NCBI GenBank assembly: GCA_027605045.1
Contig: JAQFWX010000012.1
Coordinates: 136,930 to 200,929, forward strand
Source of the DNA: Phallus indusiatus
Lineage: Eukaryota > Basidiomycota > Agaricomycetes > Phallales > Phallaceae
Direction of reading: 5' to 3'
DNA length: 64,000 nt
Part shown: positions 1-11,551 of the stretch, in pieces
Position numbering within the stretch: position 1 is the stretch's first letter
How the letters are laid out: each line of letters starts with the position of its first letter
Made by a program: the position numbers and the translations under genes
The notes under the pieces: generated by a model
Databases searched by the model: none
What the model was told of the DNA's origin: nothing
What the model saw: the letters and a program-made list of their open reading frames with translations, nothing else

Positions 1-487
1 CGATTTGGCGGTGTTGTTGCATCTGCTTTTCCCCCTTCTCGTGTAGGAATGCCACACAATCACCTCCAATGCCGTTTTTTACCTATGGGTGGTGGAATGG
101 GCTCCAGATCTAGCTGGTCCATCGGATACGATGTGGTCCCGCGATTTCTACGGGAACACCAAGTCTCTATGGCGTCCCAATACCTTCTGGGCCGAGGAGC
201 ACTGTCATGCCGATGTGTATGCCCGTCGCCTGGACTTGGTAACAATGGGATCAATCAGTGGACGACTCCAATGTCAACATTCTCCGTGCCATCTGTTCCG
301 TTTTTACAGCACTATCTTGCCACACAGAACTTGATAAAGGCATTACACGCGAACCGCCGCGTCAGTGTAAGAGAAAAGTGCTAAAAAACGCAGTGCAGAC
401 TCGTCTTAGAGATAAATCTAAACTCTTTTCGTATCTTCTTCCGAGAAACGCCATTTAAAGCCAGTCGAACCACTGGAAAGCTCGAAA
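1..487. other. Unassigned left edge
   Basis: Several short frames overlap here on both strands, but none resembles a family I know and none runs into the LINE-like reading frame that begins at 488. It may be the 5' untranslated part of that element. I see no terminal repeat or promoter that would settle it. Confidence 0.3.
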
Positions 488-1401
488 ATGCCTGCGGAGC
501 CCGACGACTATGGTGCAGGGACGCAAACGAGACGAACGGCTGGTAACCAAACCAGCACGATTACGGACATGAAGAAAGCAAGAGAGTACTTATGTGCGGT
601 GGGGTTCCTGAGGAAAGAAGAAGAAATTACAATGGAAGACATTGGGCAATGGCTGATTACCCTGTCCGAAGGAAACGAGTCCAGCACAGGCAGAATCAAA
701 AGCACGGTCAAGGCTTTGGGAGTAGCCCTTCAAGAACTGATACCAAATGGATATGCGAATGCGGTAACGGAAGCAATTTCAAGCAGGTTTAAGGAAACAC
801 TTGACACAATCAACGAAGCTACGAACACCCTGAAGAAGCTAGCGATCGAAAGCGGCAAACCCCAAGAAAGACCCCCCGCAAGCAATACAAGGACTTTTGC
901 GGATATTGCAAAAAGAACAGCTAAGCCAAGCTCAGAGAAACCAAATGTGAAAGCAAGGACGGTCTTCCTGGACAAAGCCTCAGATGCCGAAGAATTCACC
1001 TTGTATGAGCTTACAGAGGAGGAGCTGGTGAAGAAAGTCAATCAATCAGTGGTTCGTGTTGGAAAAGGCAAAAGCATAACACCACGAGGGAGAGTCACGT
1101 GCGCTCGAAAGCTGAAGAACGGCGGAATCATGCTGGAGACAAGTGATGAGGAAACAGTCGGATGGCTCGAGGCGCATTCCGAAGAAGTCTCGGACACTCA
1201 GCGGCAATCAAGACCAGAAGCTATACCCTAGTTGCGGAATCGGTGCCAGTATCTTTCGATGACAAGGCCACTGGCTCTGTGTTGTACCGTCACATGAAAG
1301 AAAAGGAAAAAAAAACACAACTGACTGAGGACACAGAATGTAAGTCATTCTCAGAGTCTTTGCAACTTATTTACAAACACGTCAAACAACAATCCAGATG
1401 A
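488..1401 (+). pseudogene. LINE-type (Tad-like) ORF1 gag-like protein, frameshifted
   Basis: The first frame (488-1231, 247 codons) has the layout of ORF1 proteins of fungal non-LTR retrotransposons: a helical N-terminal part, a linker with FADIAKR, then an RNA-binding-like module starting KARTVFLDKA and continuing LTEEELVKKVN, with LKNGGIMLE near its end. Around 1175 the similarity moves into another frame, which reads KTRSYTLVAESVPVSFD and stops at 1401. That segment normally follows the module directly, so the copy is frameshifted. No endonuclease or reverse transcriptase follows, so it is a dead fragment. In an intact element this protein would bind the element RNA. The family assignment is by remembered motif pattern, not by search. 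Confidence 0.55.
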
Positions 1402-1860
1402 GGATCTATCGAATACGCTACAGGTTAACAAACAAGAAATTTTGAAGGTGGCAAATCTTAGTATGCAGGGGCCATTGGTCTCTCAAAGTAGCTCGACGGA
1501 CACAGCACTGATAAAAATCGTGTAAGAATATATGGTCTGAGAGGGAATGAGGCGGTAAGTAGATAAATGATTTTGCTTGTGACCCGCATTTATAAAAACC
1601 GTTTTAGTCTCGCGAAATGCTAGTATCTTTAGCTAGGGAAACACCTGAGGTGAGAGCGGCACTAGGTAGATTTCATATGTGAGTTATACTAGAGGGGCGA
1701 TGATAGAAAGAGAAGTTGATCATTTTTATAGTCGTGAGATTGATGTAATGCAGCTTCATTCAGCACACATGACGACTGGGTGGGTAAAGCAAGAGGAAAA
1801 TAATGGCAAGTCGCTATTAAAAATTAAAAATTTAAAAAAATGGATTTTAATGGGTGGTAA

Positions 1861-2127
1861 TTGCAATTAACCATAGACAACAAAAACACTGTATCCCAGT
1901 CAACGATTTGCCAGGACACCATAACGGCGTTATTGGTCAAAGTAGGAACTCTCGAGTATAAAATCAAATACCAAAATCATACGTTCCAAAAAAGGATCGA
2001 GGACCTTGAACAAAGGGAGCTGGTACTAAAAGAGGAACTAATGGCAATGGAAGAAGAGCGGAACAAACTTTCCGAATATGTGAGAAAAATGAGTGACATT
2101 TTAAGACTATCTTCCCCTTCCCCTTGA
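1861..2127 (+). other. Short coiled-coil reading frame, status uncertain
   Basis: An 88-codon frame opens after a non-ATG codon. Its C-terminal half is a strong heptad-like stretch rich in E, K and L (RIEDLEQRELVLKEELMAME and onward). It lies just downstream of the LINE-like ORF1 relic and may be more of that element or a gene fragment. No family is recognised and there is no clear start codon. Confidence 0.2.
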
Positions 2128-2370
2128 ATGTATTGACCTGAGTAATGTAATACGTAGTGAGAATACATTTCAATGCAGCATTCGGATAAAATACTCGGAT
2201 GAGGGGCGAGCGACTACGGGAGGTAGAAAATAAAGGCTACACAAACTTAGATTTTTCTGTTTTATATGTATAGAATGTATGTGCTTCTGCTACGCAAAAT
2301 ATTCTAAGACCATACTCATTGTCTCAATCAATCAACCTTGCAGAAACAATAGAATCTATTTGGACAAGCA

Positions 2371-5202
2371 CGGGTCCAGTTGACTTGATGTATCTTGACC
2401 CGGCTGTTGTTTGAAGATATCCGTGATAAAACTATTCAGGAAACTATACTCTTGATCTCCTTGAAACGTCATGATTGAGAAGAAATAATCCGTCAAATCG
2501 TAGAGATCATTGTGTTATATTGCCCATGTTCTAAAGAATGGTACAATCAGAACGAGCATTGAACAAAAGGAAGGGAAATCTAACCTGTCCCCGCTGTTTG
2601 ATTCGCCGGCGATAGTTTGCTTAGTGACCACAAGGGGTCCTTTCAAGTAGTTCGTTATCCTAGGCAGGTAGTCCTTGACATGCCATTCAGATCGTCTAAC
2701 TTGACACCACAAGCAAGGAAGATGAGAACACAGATCGTAAACTTTTCTCTCCGAGCGAATCCAACGTCTAAACGCTTCATTCAACCAATATAGGAAAGGA
2801 GGAAGGAAGGTATAAACCAGGCGAATAACCGGACTATAATCCAGAAGCGTCTCAAGCGGCTCAGAGGAATCTCTTCGACGAGATTCTGCTGCTCGTTGAT
2901 GACAAAATCGACTTCTTCTTACAGGCTTGGTGACATCCGGGGATAGGTCCTGTCTTGATTCCCAGTTTGACTCCCATCGGCGTTCACTGCCTTGCATTTG
3001 CCGGTACATGGTCGGGGTCGTAAAACCACCCATACCGTATCTCGAGGGTGGTGGTCCATACCCTCCTCTGATTACATTGTTGGTACTTCTGTTATGAGGA
3101 ACACCGCCGGACCATGCTGTACAGTCGTAGCATCCTCGTCACCACCACCACCGGCACCCTGCAAAGCTTTTCGACGTTCCTTTTCGACAGCATGTAATCC
3201 GTCTTCGATCATCTTCCAAGCATCGTACGAAAGCCATATTGATCGATGTCCCATTACGTAGTCAAATTCTTCTTGTAGGCCGTTCGCCTGAACATATTGG
3301 CGGGTGCGCAATGAGGTGTCTCCACGCATGGTTGGGACGTAAAGCTCGCAAAGTACTTCGTGTTCGTAGTCGACGATGTATTCCATCGCTTGTCGAGTTG
3401 CGATATCGGGAAGAAGCAGGGATTTTATTTGAGCCTTGACACGACGCTTATCAAAGTGGTTGGGTGACTCGTTCGGGCCAATGCACAATACGTTCCAGAT
3501 TTTCGTAAGAACTAAAGTGGCTAACACTTCTGACATGACGTGGTTGATTAAGTTGTCACCGGGTAAATGTAGGATAACGGAGCGCGCGTAAAGATACTTG
3601 AGCTTAAACGACGATGTTCTTGTCCCGATGATGCGTTTCTACCGAAAGAATAGGCCACCAAACAATTTGCGAACAAACCGATCCGTCGAGCCACGAAGGA
3701 GAGAAACGGACCAGCATCTATTATATCTGCGTCCCTTTTAATGAAACTTGAGATGCCGTAAGAACAGCTGCCAGAGCAGTGGTTGATTCCGAACAGTCTT
3801 TCCTTCGGTGATGACCGCTGGCGATGGGTTTACAACGAAAGACAAGTCGGTCCTATACTTGCTGACGATCTCTTTTAACAAAGCATCTTCTTCGGTATTA
3901 TCCCTTGCTTTACCCGAATTGAAAGAGCTTACAGCTTTACTTATCATGCGTAGTAAGCCAGCTGGCTTTCGTTGAAGAATGGGACCGAGTGTTGGACCTC
4001 GCAGGAGCATGACGCAAGCGGAGTTGTTCATAGTCGTGATGGCAGGTAAAGAGATACCATCCGGAACAATGTAAGAATTAGAAGTAGAGTATCCTCGAAT
4101 ATGTCACGTATAGTGTAAGATTGAAGCAGCTCGACTTGGAATTAAAGATGAACTCGGGAAAGCCGTTTTAGCCGTGTGAGGAAACGAGCGGTGAAGTAAC
4201 GAGCATGGGAATTGGTACTTTGCGGTGCGTGTCTGAGAAGTCCGGATGGTCTACGATGTATATATAAGTCGTCTGCGTCTTTTCTTGGTGAGCGATGTGG
4301 TGGTGGTTGCACGTCTCAACAACGTAGGCGAAGAGCATGGCATAAAGATTGCGTACGGAGGCGTCACGTTGAACAGCAGCCTGGTCGGACTTGAGCACGA
4401 CGCTATACAGTTCTTTGCGAACATAGTTTGAACGGTTTGCTAGCGCGTTTTGAAGATCTTCTGCAGGAACACCGAGCAAACGTGAAACATGGTCAAGGAT
4501 GGCGACATTCGAAATGATCGCTGGCTTTTCGTGGCTCGGCCTGTTAAGCTTTGACTTGTCGAGACCATACCCAAGAACCTTGGCAGAAGAAATACGGTCT
4601 CTTCCGTCGAAGCTGAGCTGGGTAAATCGACCGAAACGAGACGCATCTGGGCTGATCAAGGTTTTGGCGTTTCCGAATGCCTCGGGAATCTGGTGTGCGC
4701 TTTTGATCTGGTCGGAGGTTTGAGCTCTTTTTTTCGACAGATCAGAAACATAAAATCTAATTGAGGAGAAGGCGGCTACGCTCCTGTTGTTTTAAAAGAA
4801 CGAAATTGTGAGATTCGAAGGTGAAAGGAGGTACAATCTTGTTTCTTACCTAAAGATGACGCTTTGTGGCTCCTGACGACGGCCTTGCATGAAATACATA
4901 CAAATGACCAGGTCATATAGATGAGGTTGGAGGGCTTTAGGACTGTCTGCTGCAGGAACGCTGTGTCCTTCAATTGCGCTCTTCATATTCCTATGCAGAA
5001 GCCTTATTGATGTTGGCGAGGGTTTTGAGGAGATTGACGACAACGAAATTGGAGGGGCCAATGCGGGTATATGGTAGGTCTGCTCTGAAACGAGCTTGGA
5101 GGACGGAAATAATGTTGCGCTTCATCTACCAGGCCGCCCAGTTAATGGCAATGTCGGCCGAACCGTCGTTTATAACTTCGGCCGTACCTGGAGACATTTA
5201 TG
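2371..5202 (-). pseudogene. Chitin synthase with N-terminal myosin-like motor domain, truncated pseudogene
   Basis: Reading the minus strand from about 5200 down gives the ordered landmarks of class V/VII fungal chitin synthases. These are PYTRIGPSNFVVVN (motor start), QPHLYDL and QSVIFR (before the P-loop), GLDKSKLNRPSHE, LDHVSRLLGVPAEDLQNAL, SVRNLYAMLFAYVVET, NSACVMLLRG, LFGINHCSG, PNESPNHFDKRRVKAQI, RQAMEYIVDYEH, ITEVPTM, YGMGGFTTPTM, the membrane-proximal FTICVLIFLACGV, then LYDLTDYF and DIFKQQPGQD (cytochrome-b5-like part). Frames change several times and in-frame stops occur, for example after NINKASA near 5005, after NIVV near 3590 and after WAI near 2515. The P-loop and about 80-90 residues after SHE are missing. 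The glycosyltransferase core with QxxRW is absent. Functional relatives make cell-wall chitin at the plasma membrane; this copy cannot. Confidence 0.85.
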
Positions 5203-6203
5203 TATAATTAGTATGAATGCACAACGGGTTTGTACCATGAGAGAATCAACTAACCAAAAGAGCCACCGGCGGACACGGAACAAAACCCAGACAAGTCGTC
5301 CTACGCTGGATTATCGTCTCCTGTCGAAGCTTACACACAGTCACGATCATCCGGCCTATGGCAGCAGTAATGCTTCCAAGACTGGAAAGACACATCGTCA
5401 ACCGTTGATAACAAATCATGGACAGTCTGTGGTGTGGCTTCGTACAGAAAATCGACATATTCATCGGTATGGAACGCAGTGGCCGAAACCTAATGAGAAC
5501 GAGCCAGCATCAACTTGAATAGCATTAGGAATATAAACTACACATTTCTTTTTTAAAAAAAAAGATTGCTTACGATCACGGAAATAAGTAATTCGCTTTG
5601 TACTTTTGAAAAGGACAGGTCACCGTTCAACGATGGTCAAAAAGTCGATCAAAAAGTCGAAGCTTGGCCCGGACGGAGGATGACGAATGTGCACGATGAC
5701 TAAGCCGCAACGGAATATTGACAAACCGTCCAACAACCGGCGGCACCTTTGATGTGGTGACAAGAAGTACGTGCGTATAATTAATCATTCTTAAAGTGAG
5801 TACATAATTGTGTCATTTCCATTTGAAACTCGGGTAGAACGTAGGTTGAATTCTGAAGCATAGCCTGGAATAACGACTTGAAGAAATTGATTCTCGCATT
5901 CATGACTTTATTATATCAAACGGGGCATATCCATCACCTCTCGGCTATCTCGGACCCCCCAAATCTTGCTGCACGAGTCCGAACGACAATATTGTCCATG
6001 GTATTCCGGACAAGCACGCGACTTTAGGAAAAAGTCACCGGCATACCCGGACGCGTCACAGCTAATCTGCTCCTAGCTTGCACCAACCCACCAACTTCAA
6101 CGCTCTGCTCAACCTCTTCACCTTGTAATGTCATTCTCTGCACTCTCTTGCTAATCCCCAATTGCAAATTTTATCAGCAGCTGACACTTTCTGCCGTATT
6201 GAA
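5203..6203. other. Intergenic, nothing recognised
   Basis: About 1 kb between two pseudogenes. Only short unsupported frames are present. A plus-strand frame at 5096-5518 has no family signature and partly overlaps the chitin synthase relic. No repeat structure is obvious. Confidence 0.4.
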
Positions 6204-7243
6204 ATGATATCTCGACCATCGTCTGCTGCCATCGGAGGTCCATCTGCTATTGAAGGCGTAGCTGTACGTTTGCGGTCACCCACAAACCGTTTATTATTTG
6301 CTCATATATTTAACGTGTAACTTTGCTGTAGCTACCCTCATGGGCCGAGATTTCTTCCATATCAGACGAAGAGCTATTCAACCACTTTCAAGCTTGCAAG
6401 AACGAGGAATACCCGCACCCGTCCTCAATTAAATTTCCCCTGTCCATCGCATTTCATCGGACCCTGTTATGAAGATAAACCCCGCTGACGTAGACTCTGA
6501 GCCCTATGAGCCCTGTCCGTCAGCAAACTTCCATACTTGTCCCTGCTGACCGACACTAATTCATATACAAAACGTATAGTGTGTTCATCATGAACTTTGT
6601 CCGGCCAGACTCTTTCAAAGTGCTGGCATCCCCTCAGTCTCTGGCGATGCATATGTACACTCTTCACACTTCGGCATTATGTCAGGGAGCTCCGCCGCGT
6701 GGAGGTCCTACTCCTCGCAGCAAACAACTTCCATGGCATCTAGGCCTTGAGCCTAAGGAATGTTACGGACCAATGTTCTCCGACTATGTAAGGTAACTTT
6801 CGATAACTTTAACTCACTCGTTCAACTTCGGGAATTGATATTCAGATCGAAGGGTGATGGCCCTTTTGCGTCGTATGATGAGCTCAAGGCCTGGTTCACG
6901 CACAAGCTGGATGTCAATAGACGTATCAGGAAGAGCCCTGAAGAAGGTGTGACGTTCGACTCTTCTCTACCCCTTGTTCTTACTCACCTTGACTTGCATC
7001 CGCACAACATCATCCACACAACATCATCCTTGACCCTACCCTCCGGGTCTGGCTAATCGATTTGGAACATGCAGGATTTTATCCACAATTGTTCGAGTTC
7101 TTCTCTATGCAGGCGGGTTGGCAGATTCTGGGATGGTGGAGGGTACGTATACTAGGACTCATAGCAGGATCATATATACGTCAGACAATCTTTGTGGCCA
7201 GCATCAGCTCAGTTGTTATGACTAACGCATTCAAAGTCAAAGT
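6204..7243 (+). pseudogene. APH-like phosphotransferase pseudogene
   Basis: A start at 6204 opens a short exon, followed by a GT-AG intron (6264-6331) and a second exon reading LPSWAEISSISDEELFNHF. Similarity then hops between frames: KINPADVDSEPYE near 6470, NFVRPDSFKVLASPQSLAMH, KECYGPMFSDY, FASYDELKAWFTHKLD, and the kinase-like Brenner motif VLTHLDLHPHNII. The metal-binding stretch (LIDLEHAGFYPQ) and the tail (GLIAGSYIRQTIFVASIS) are in yet another frame. This is the protein-kinase-fold APH family that is abundant in Agaricomycetes. At least three frameshifts plus stops make it non-functional. Substrates of the fungal members are generally unknown, and antibiotic resistance should not be inferred. 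Confidence 0.7.
7003..7030 (+). repeat. 14-bp tandem duplication inside the APH motif
   Basis: Two adjacent copies of cacaacatcatcc plus one base (7003-7016 and 7017-7030) differ only in their last base. Removing one copy rejoins HPHNII with LDPTLRVWLID, the natural order of the catalytic and metal-binding segments. The duplication therefore looks like the lesion that breaks the frame here, probably replication slippage. Confidence 0.8.
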
Positions 7244-10200
7244 GACGGGACGCAAAAGCTCTATCGCTATCATACCATGTATCCTGGCAGTTTAAAAGAG
7301 ATCCCGACATATGAAAAGGAAAAGCCAGACGAAGTTTTTTTTTCACTATATGAAGACTCCGTTTGTCTTAGTGGAGACAACGTTAACAAGGGGGGTGCGA
7401 TAGAGCCCGAGATTCAAAGGGAGAGAAGGAATGACAATGTGGGCGGTGAGATGCGACGATGAAATTTCGCTGCGAGGGGACTCCATGTGGGAAGGACACT
7501 ACAGCGTTTGAGGAAGCGTTCAGCTTGGCCTTGTATGCCTCTTGCTCTGAAGGGGTAGACCGGAGCCAGCTCGTGGGCTTGTTTGTTGGACGATCAAGTC
7601 GAGCATGGGTATCAGGTATCAGCTGGACAAGGCAATGGAAGATGAAACATCAAAAGTAGCTGGCGATGCTGGACTTGGGTTCGGTGGCGAGGAGTGACGA
7701 CGTTTATAGCAGGACATCGACATCGTCCAGAGTTTGCGTAGGGCTTTTCTAAGGATTGCACACAGGACGTATGTTACCTCATTATCGAGACGCAATTCAA
7801 GATTAAACATTTTGTTTTGTCTTTTAATTGTGAAACTATATGCTGATTTTATTCTGTTCGGGTTTTCAGTTACGAATCAGCTGGAAGCACATGTAAGCCG
7901 AATAATAGCCTGAGTCAAGGACCAGAATTCGAGACGCAGAGAACAGATCTTCAATGTTATGACAAAACTGATTGTAATAATCCTCATGCTAATATTCATT
8001 GTTTCATTATCTGACAGCGATTTAGAAAATGTGGGTAGTTAACCGCCATCCACGACGAAATCGTGAAGATGCACATAACAGGTGGCATATGGGTTCGAGA
8101 TATTAGTCACGAGTGAAGGATCACCCATTTTTCAAAAAGGGCTCGAAGAGGTGTAGTCTATCGAGCATTTGGAGAGGAAAGTTCGGACTCCTTACATATC
8201 GTGGACGATGAATCGATGATTTGCGTTGTGACGCAGGCAGCAGGACATGGTCGAGGAAATCGGACAACCAACCAATAATGACGCGAACAGAGGTGACTTG
8301 CCCAAGTATATTTGTTCTTCCTTCGCGAGCTATTGGGCACGCGCATAGAGTTGTTGTTGAGGATCGACGTCATCCGGATACGATTGGACTGACGGGGTTA
8401 ATCGGGTCGTCAGGTAACTCTGAACTTGTCCTGTCACTTGCCACTTTCTGACTGACCTCAGAGATGATTGATTCACCATTCCATTAATGACGACCTTCGG
8501 CTGGATCATCGGGGGGCTGTCGACGGAAGCAACAGGTCTAGAGAAGAAATTCAGCGAATGCAAGACTCGGAGGGAAACATAGTTTACGAACCCGAGTGAC
8601 ATCTTGCACTTGGACCTCCCTGAAGGGGCCCTCAATTTCTCATACCACTCTCATAGATAGCAACGAGGAACACGATTCAAGCTCCGCAACAATTGTCGTT
8701 CTTTCCTGGATACGGACTCCTTGCATACACAAGGCCTCAACGTTTCAACCATCATGTCACCCCGCCCCGCGCAGCTCTGGCGTCCTTCAGATTCGAATAC
8801 CTTCCTCAAGATTTGTGACTGTAGGCGACGTCTCTCAAGCCATGCATGAGCACAGTCGAACAGCTTCCCAGTATGTCCTCTGCCACACTCTGATCGCGCC
8901 ATCGATTTAATGGCATTTTTCGAAGATATAGATAGACTCATATCTGAACTTCCTCATCTCAAAATCGCACTTTCCGATCACCTGTTACGATATCCTCTAC
9001 TCCTTTTCAGTTTCCATCATCATCGTATAGAAGAACCCAGTCGGAATCTTCGACCTCATACAACACTGTTCCTTGTACAACTACTTTGTCTACATGCTCA
9101 ATTTCTCCGGAGAAGTCGATGCTGACATTGTCATCATTACTTTCCCCTGCGTGTACTGAAACTCGTTCCGCGTATTCTACTGCTGTCTCGTCAAGCAAAC
9201 AATTTTCTCGGACACCGACATCCTCTCGTTCTCCTTTGCACTCTATCCGTAAAATTGTCGCTGCTTTGAAAGAAAGAACACCATCATTGGGAAAGTCCGC
9301 ATCTTGAGTCATTACCGACTCATAATATGAGGGCTTCCTCAGCATCAGGTGTAGTGGACAGCCGAAATCAATAGATCCCCTCCCTCCTCTTCCGGTTAAG
9401 CCGAAGGCTTGAACGCTGGTAATGGGAAGAAAACGGTAATGGTAGTAGTACAAGAAAGAGCGTTTCCAGCAGTAGCAGTAGTAACAAGACTCCGTTCGAG
9501 ATTGCTGAGTTAGGTCCATGTGCTCAACCAGATCGAGAGGTAGTTGTTTTTATTTTTATTTGGCAGTATCACTGTCTAACTCCGTTTCTAGTCCTTGCGT
9601 GTCAGTCAAGTTTGCCACTAAACATGAACGCTTCACCACTGTTCCACTGGATCCATACACGCGGCAATTCTTTATCCACATGTCCTTGTCCTCTCTTGAA
9701 TAGATGCAGGAGGTTGACATTGCATTATCACTCTCGACTTGCTCAACTGCAATAAAGTCCATTCTGTAACTTCACCCAGTCACCCTAGCATTCAAGACAA
9801 CATTGGAACGATTGCAGCGTGGGAGCAAGCAACTGGGTCGGGGTCCGAAAGGGCCTTGCGTGAACTTCTCTGTTCGATCCAGCTCCTCCATCAGGACGGT
9901 TTGGAGTATTTAGGAGCTGACAGTGTCCGAGATGTGTTTGATAAGTAGGACAGTCTTCATAAAATATTGTGGAAAACCCATGTTCTAATGGTGTTATTAC
10001 ATATAAAACAGGGAAGCACTCAATCGTGCTGTCACTTTGCCAGATCCATCTGTTTGCTCCCTGTCTCCGGCACCTTCAATTGGAACAATCCAGTCGAAAA
10101 GCAGTTCATCTTCAGATAGCAAATTGCAATTCAGCTGAACAAGTACTGTGTTCGTCCCTCTTTTCAGCACATTACCTGATATCAGTGGATCCACTGTGGC

Positions 10201-10389
10201 CCCTGTTTCTTCTCGCTCCACCTCGCTCCACCTTGTTTACCCATGAATCAAATCTATTATCTTGCGGTCACTTATGCTGTCAGAGAGTACGACCAGTTTA
10301 TGAATTTATTTGAGTTTTTGGTGTCTTATTCTCACCTCTTTTAGTATGCTCATGCTGCCGTCTTCAAGCAGCAGCACGACTAGTAGTAC
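7244..10389. other. Gene-poor stretch with unassigned frames
   Basis: Frames such as 7459-7659 (+), 8651-8941 (-) and 9007-9519 (-, 170 codons, acidic C-terminus ending LLYDDDGN) are open, but I cannot tie them to a family and their base use looks like antisense or relic sequence. Around 8596-8910 (+) a stretch reading VLQIRIPSSRFVTVGDVSQAMHEH faintly recalls the basidiomycete DUF6699 domain. Its flanks are out of frame, so at best it is a remnant. Confidence 0.25.
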
Positions 10390-10924
10390 TAGTGATGGGT
10401 TGGGTTTGGTCTGGTCTGGTCTGGTTCGAAACCGGTTTGGACTTTGGAGCCCATCATGGTCTCAGTTCAGTTTGATCCCAGTTCAGTCCAAAACCAGTTC
10501 CAAACCAGTTCCAAACTGGTTTGATGGTGGTTTAGAAAGAGGAAGGAAATGTAGCACTTGTTGGGTGCTAATGCTTAGTAATTGCGATGAGTAATGTCCG
10601 GCACAAGTCCAGCATGCTCCTCCGTCTACCATATGGGGCCATAGACAAATTCCCAGTCACTGAAAAGCCTGGAAATGACAACATGAAAGGAACTGTGAGC
10701 AAAACAATCTTCAAGGCATAGCTTTGGGACTGATTTTTACATTACAAACAGTGAACAATCCTTGGCTTTAGTGACCTAGTCAGACCAGTTTGAAACCAGT
10801 CTGGAACCAGTTCCAGACTGGTCTGTGATTCTCAAGGATCACAGTTTGGGTTCAGTTCCCAAACCAGACCAAACACAGACCAAACCGGTTTTCATGGTTT
10901 CAAACCAAACCCAACCCATCACTA
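10390..10924. mobile_element. hAT-like MITE, 535 bp
   Basis: Both ends carry the same 21-bp terminal inverted repeat, tagtgatgggttgggtttgg plus t (10390-10410, and its complement at 10904-10924). The flanking 8-mers agtagtac and actactac match at 6 of 8 positions, compatible with an old 8-bp duplication typical of hAT elements. The interior has no coding frame but is crowded with subterminal copies of aaaccagt/ccagttcc and their complements, the kind of repeated motif that transposases bind. Superfamily is inferred from the terminus length and the 8-bp flank only. Confidence 0.65.
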
Positions 10925-11551
10925 ACTACTACACCTGTTCCTTGCTCCTTGACTATTACTCCTCAAGCTAGTTTCAGTGTTAATGTTACCACACCTTGGT
11001 CAAATGTCCCGTCAATAAGGAGTCAGGAGAAGAGTCCACCTCCTTCATTGATTTTAATCGGTGTTACTTGTTTATTGCACTATCCTCGTGATATCAATGA
11101 TAAACGTAATGGACAGCATGTCATATAGATGATATTGGACAGAAATTGGATGTCCTCACTACCAGAATTCAGGGCAAGATGACTTTACATCAATCACCGC
11201 CCCCCATTTGACAAAAGGATGTCTTTAACACATTGATCACTCTCACTACCTCTATTTCAAGTATAAGCTCAAATGCCAAATCAAAATTGGGAATGGAAAT
11301 CAAAACTAATTCAAAGCTACTGTTCTTATTTATCACAACACCATTGCCCTCTACCGAAACTAGAATTAGAATCAAAGCAAAATTAAAGTCAATAGCCAAT
11401 ATCAAGGTTTGGGTTTGCAATGTGTTTGCATTGGATGGGTGAGTGGATGAATATGAAGGTATTAAGTCTGTTACAGCTGGACTAGCTGTGGTTAGAGAGA
11501 TATACCACATATCCGAATCATGTGAAGACTGCCATCATCTCCTGTACTGGC
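10925..11551. other. Intergenic, low-complexity AT-rich tract
   Basis: The 11233-11442 part is rich in aaa/tca words and gives short open frames on both strands with no family signature. No gene or terminal repeat is recognised before the LTR that starts at 11552. Confidence 0.35.

Noticed and set aside
4974..5207. Plus-strand frame containing GRSALKRAWRTEIMLRF
   Set aside because: It is the antisense of the chitin synthase motor start; the minus strand gives the family motifs.
6204..7243. Antibiotic-resistance phosphotransferase
   Set aside because: The APH fold is abundant in agarics with unknown roles, and this copy is a frameshifted pseudogene.
9007..9519. 170-codon minus-strand frame as a gene
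   Set aside because: Odd runs of Y and C at the N-terminus, no family, no supporting exon structure; kept only as an unassigned stretch.
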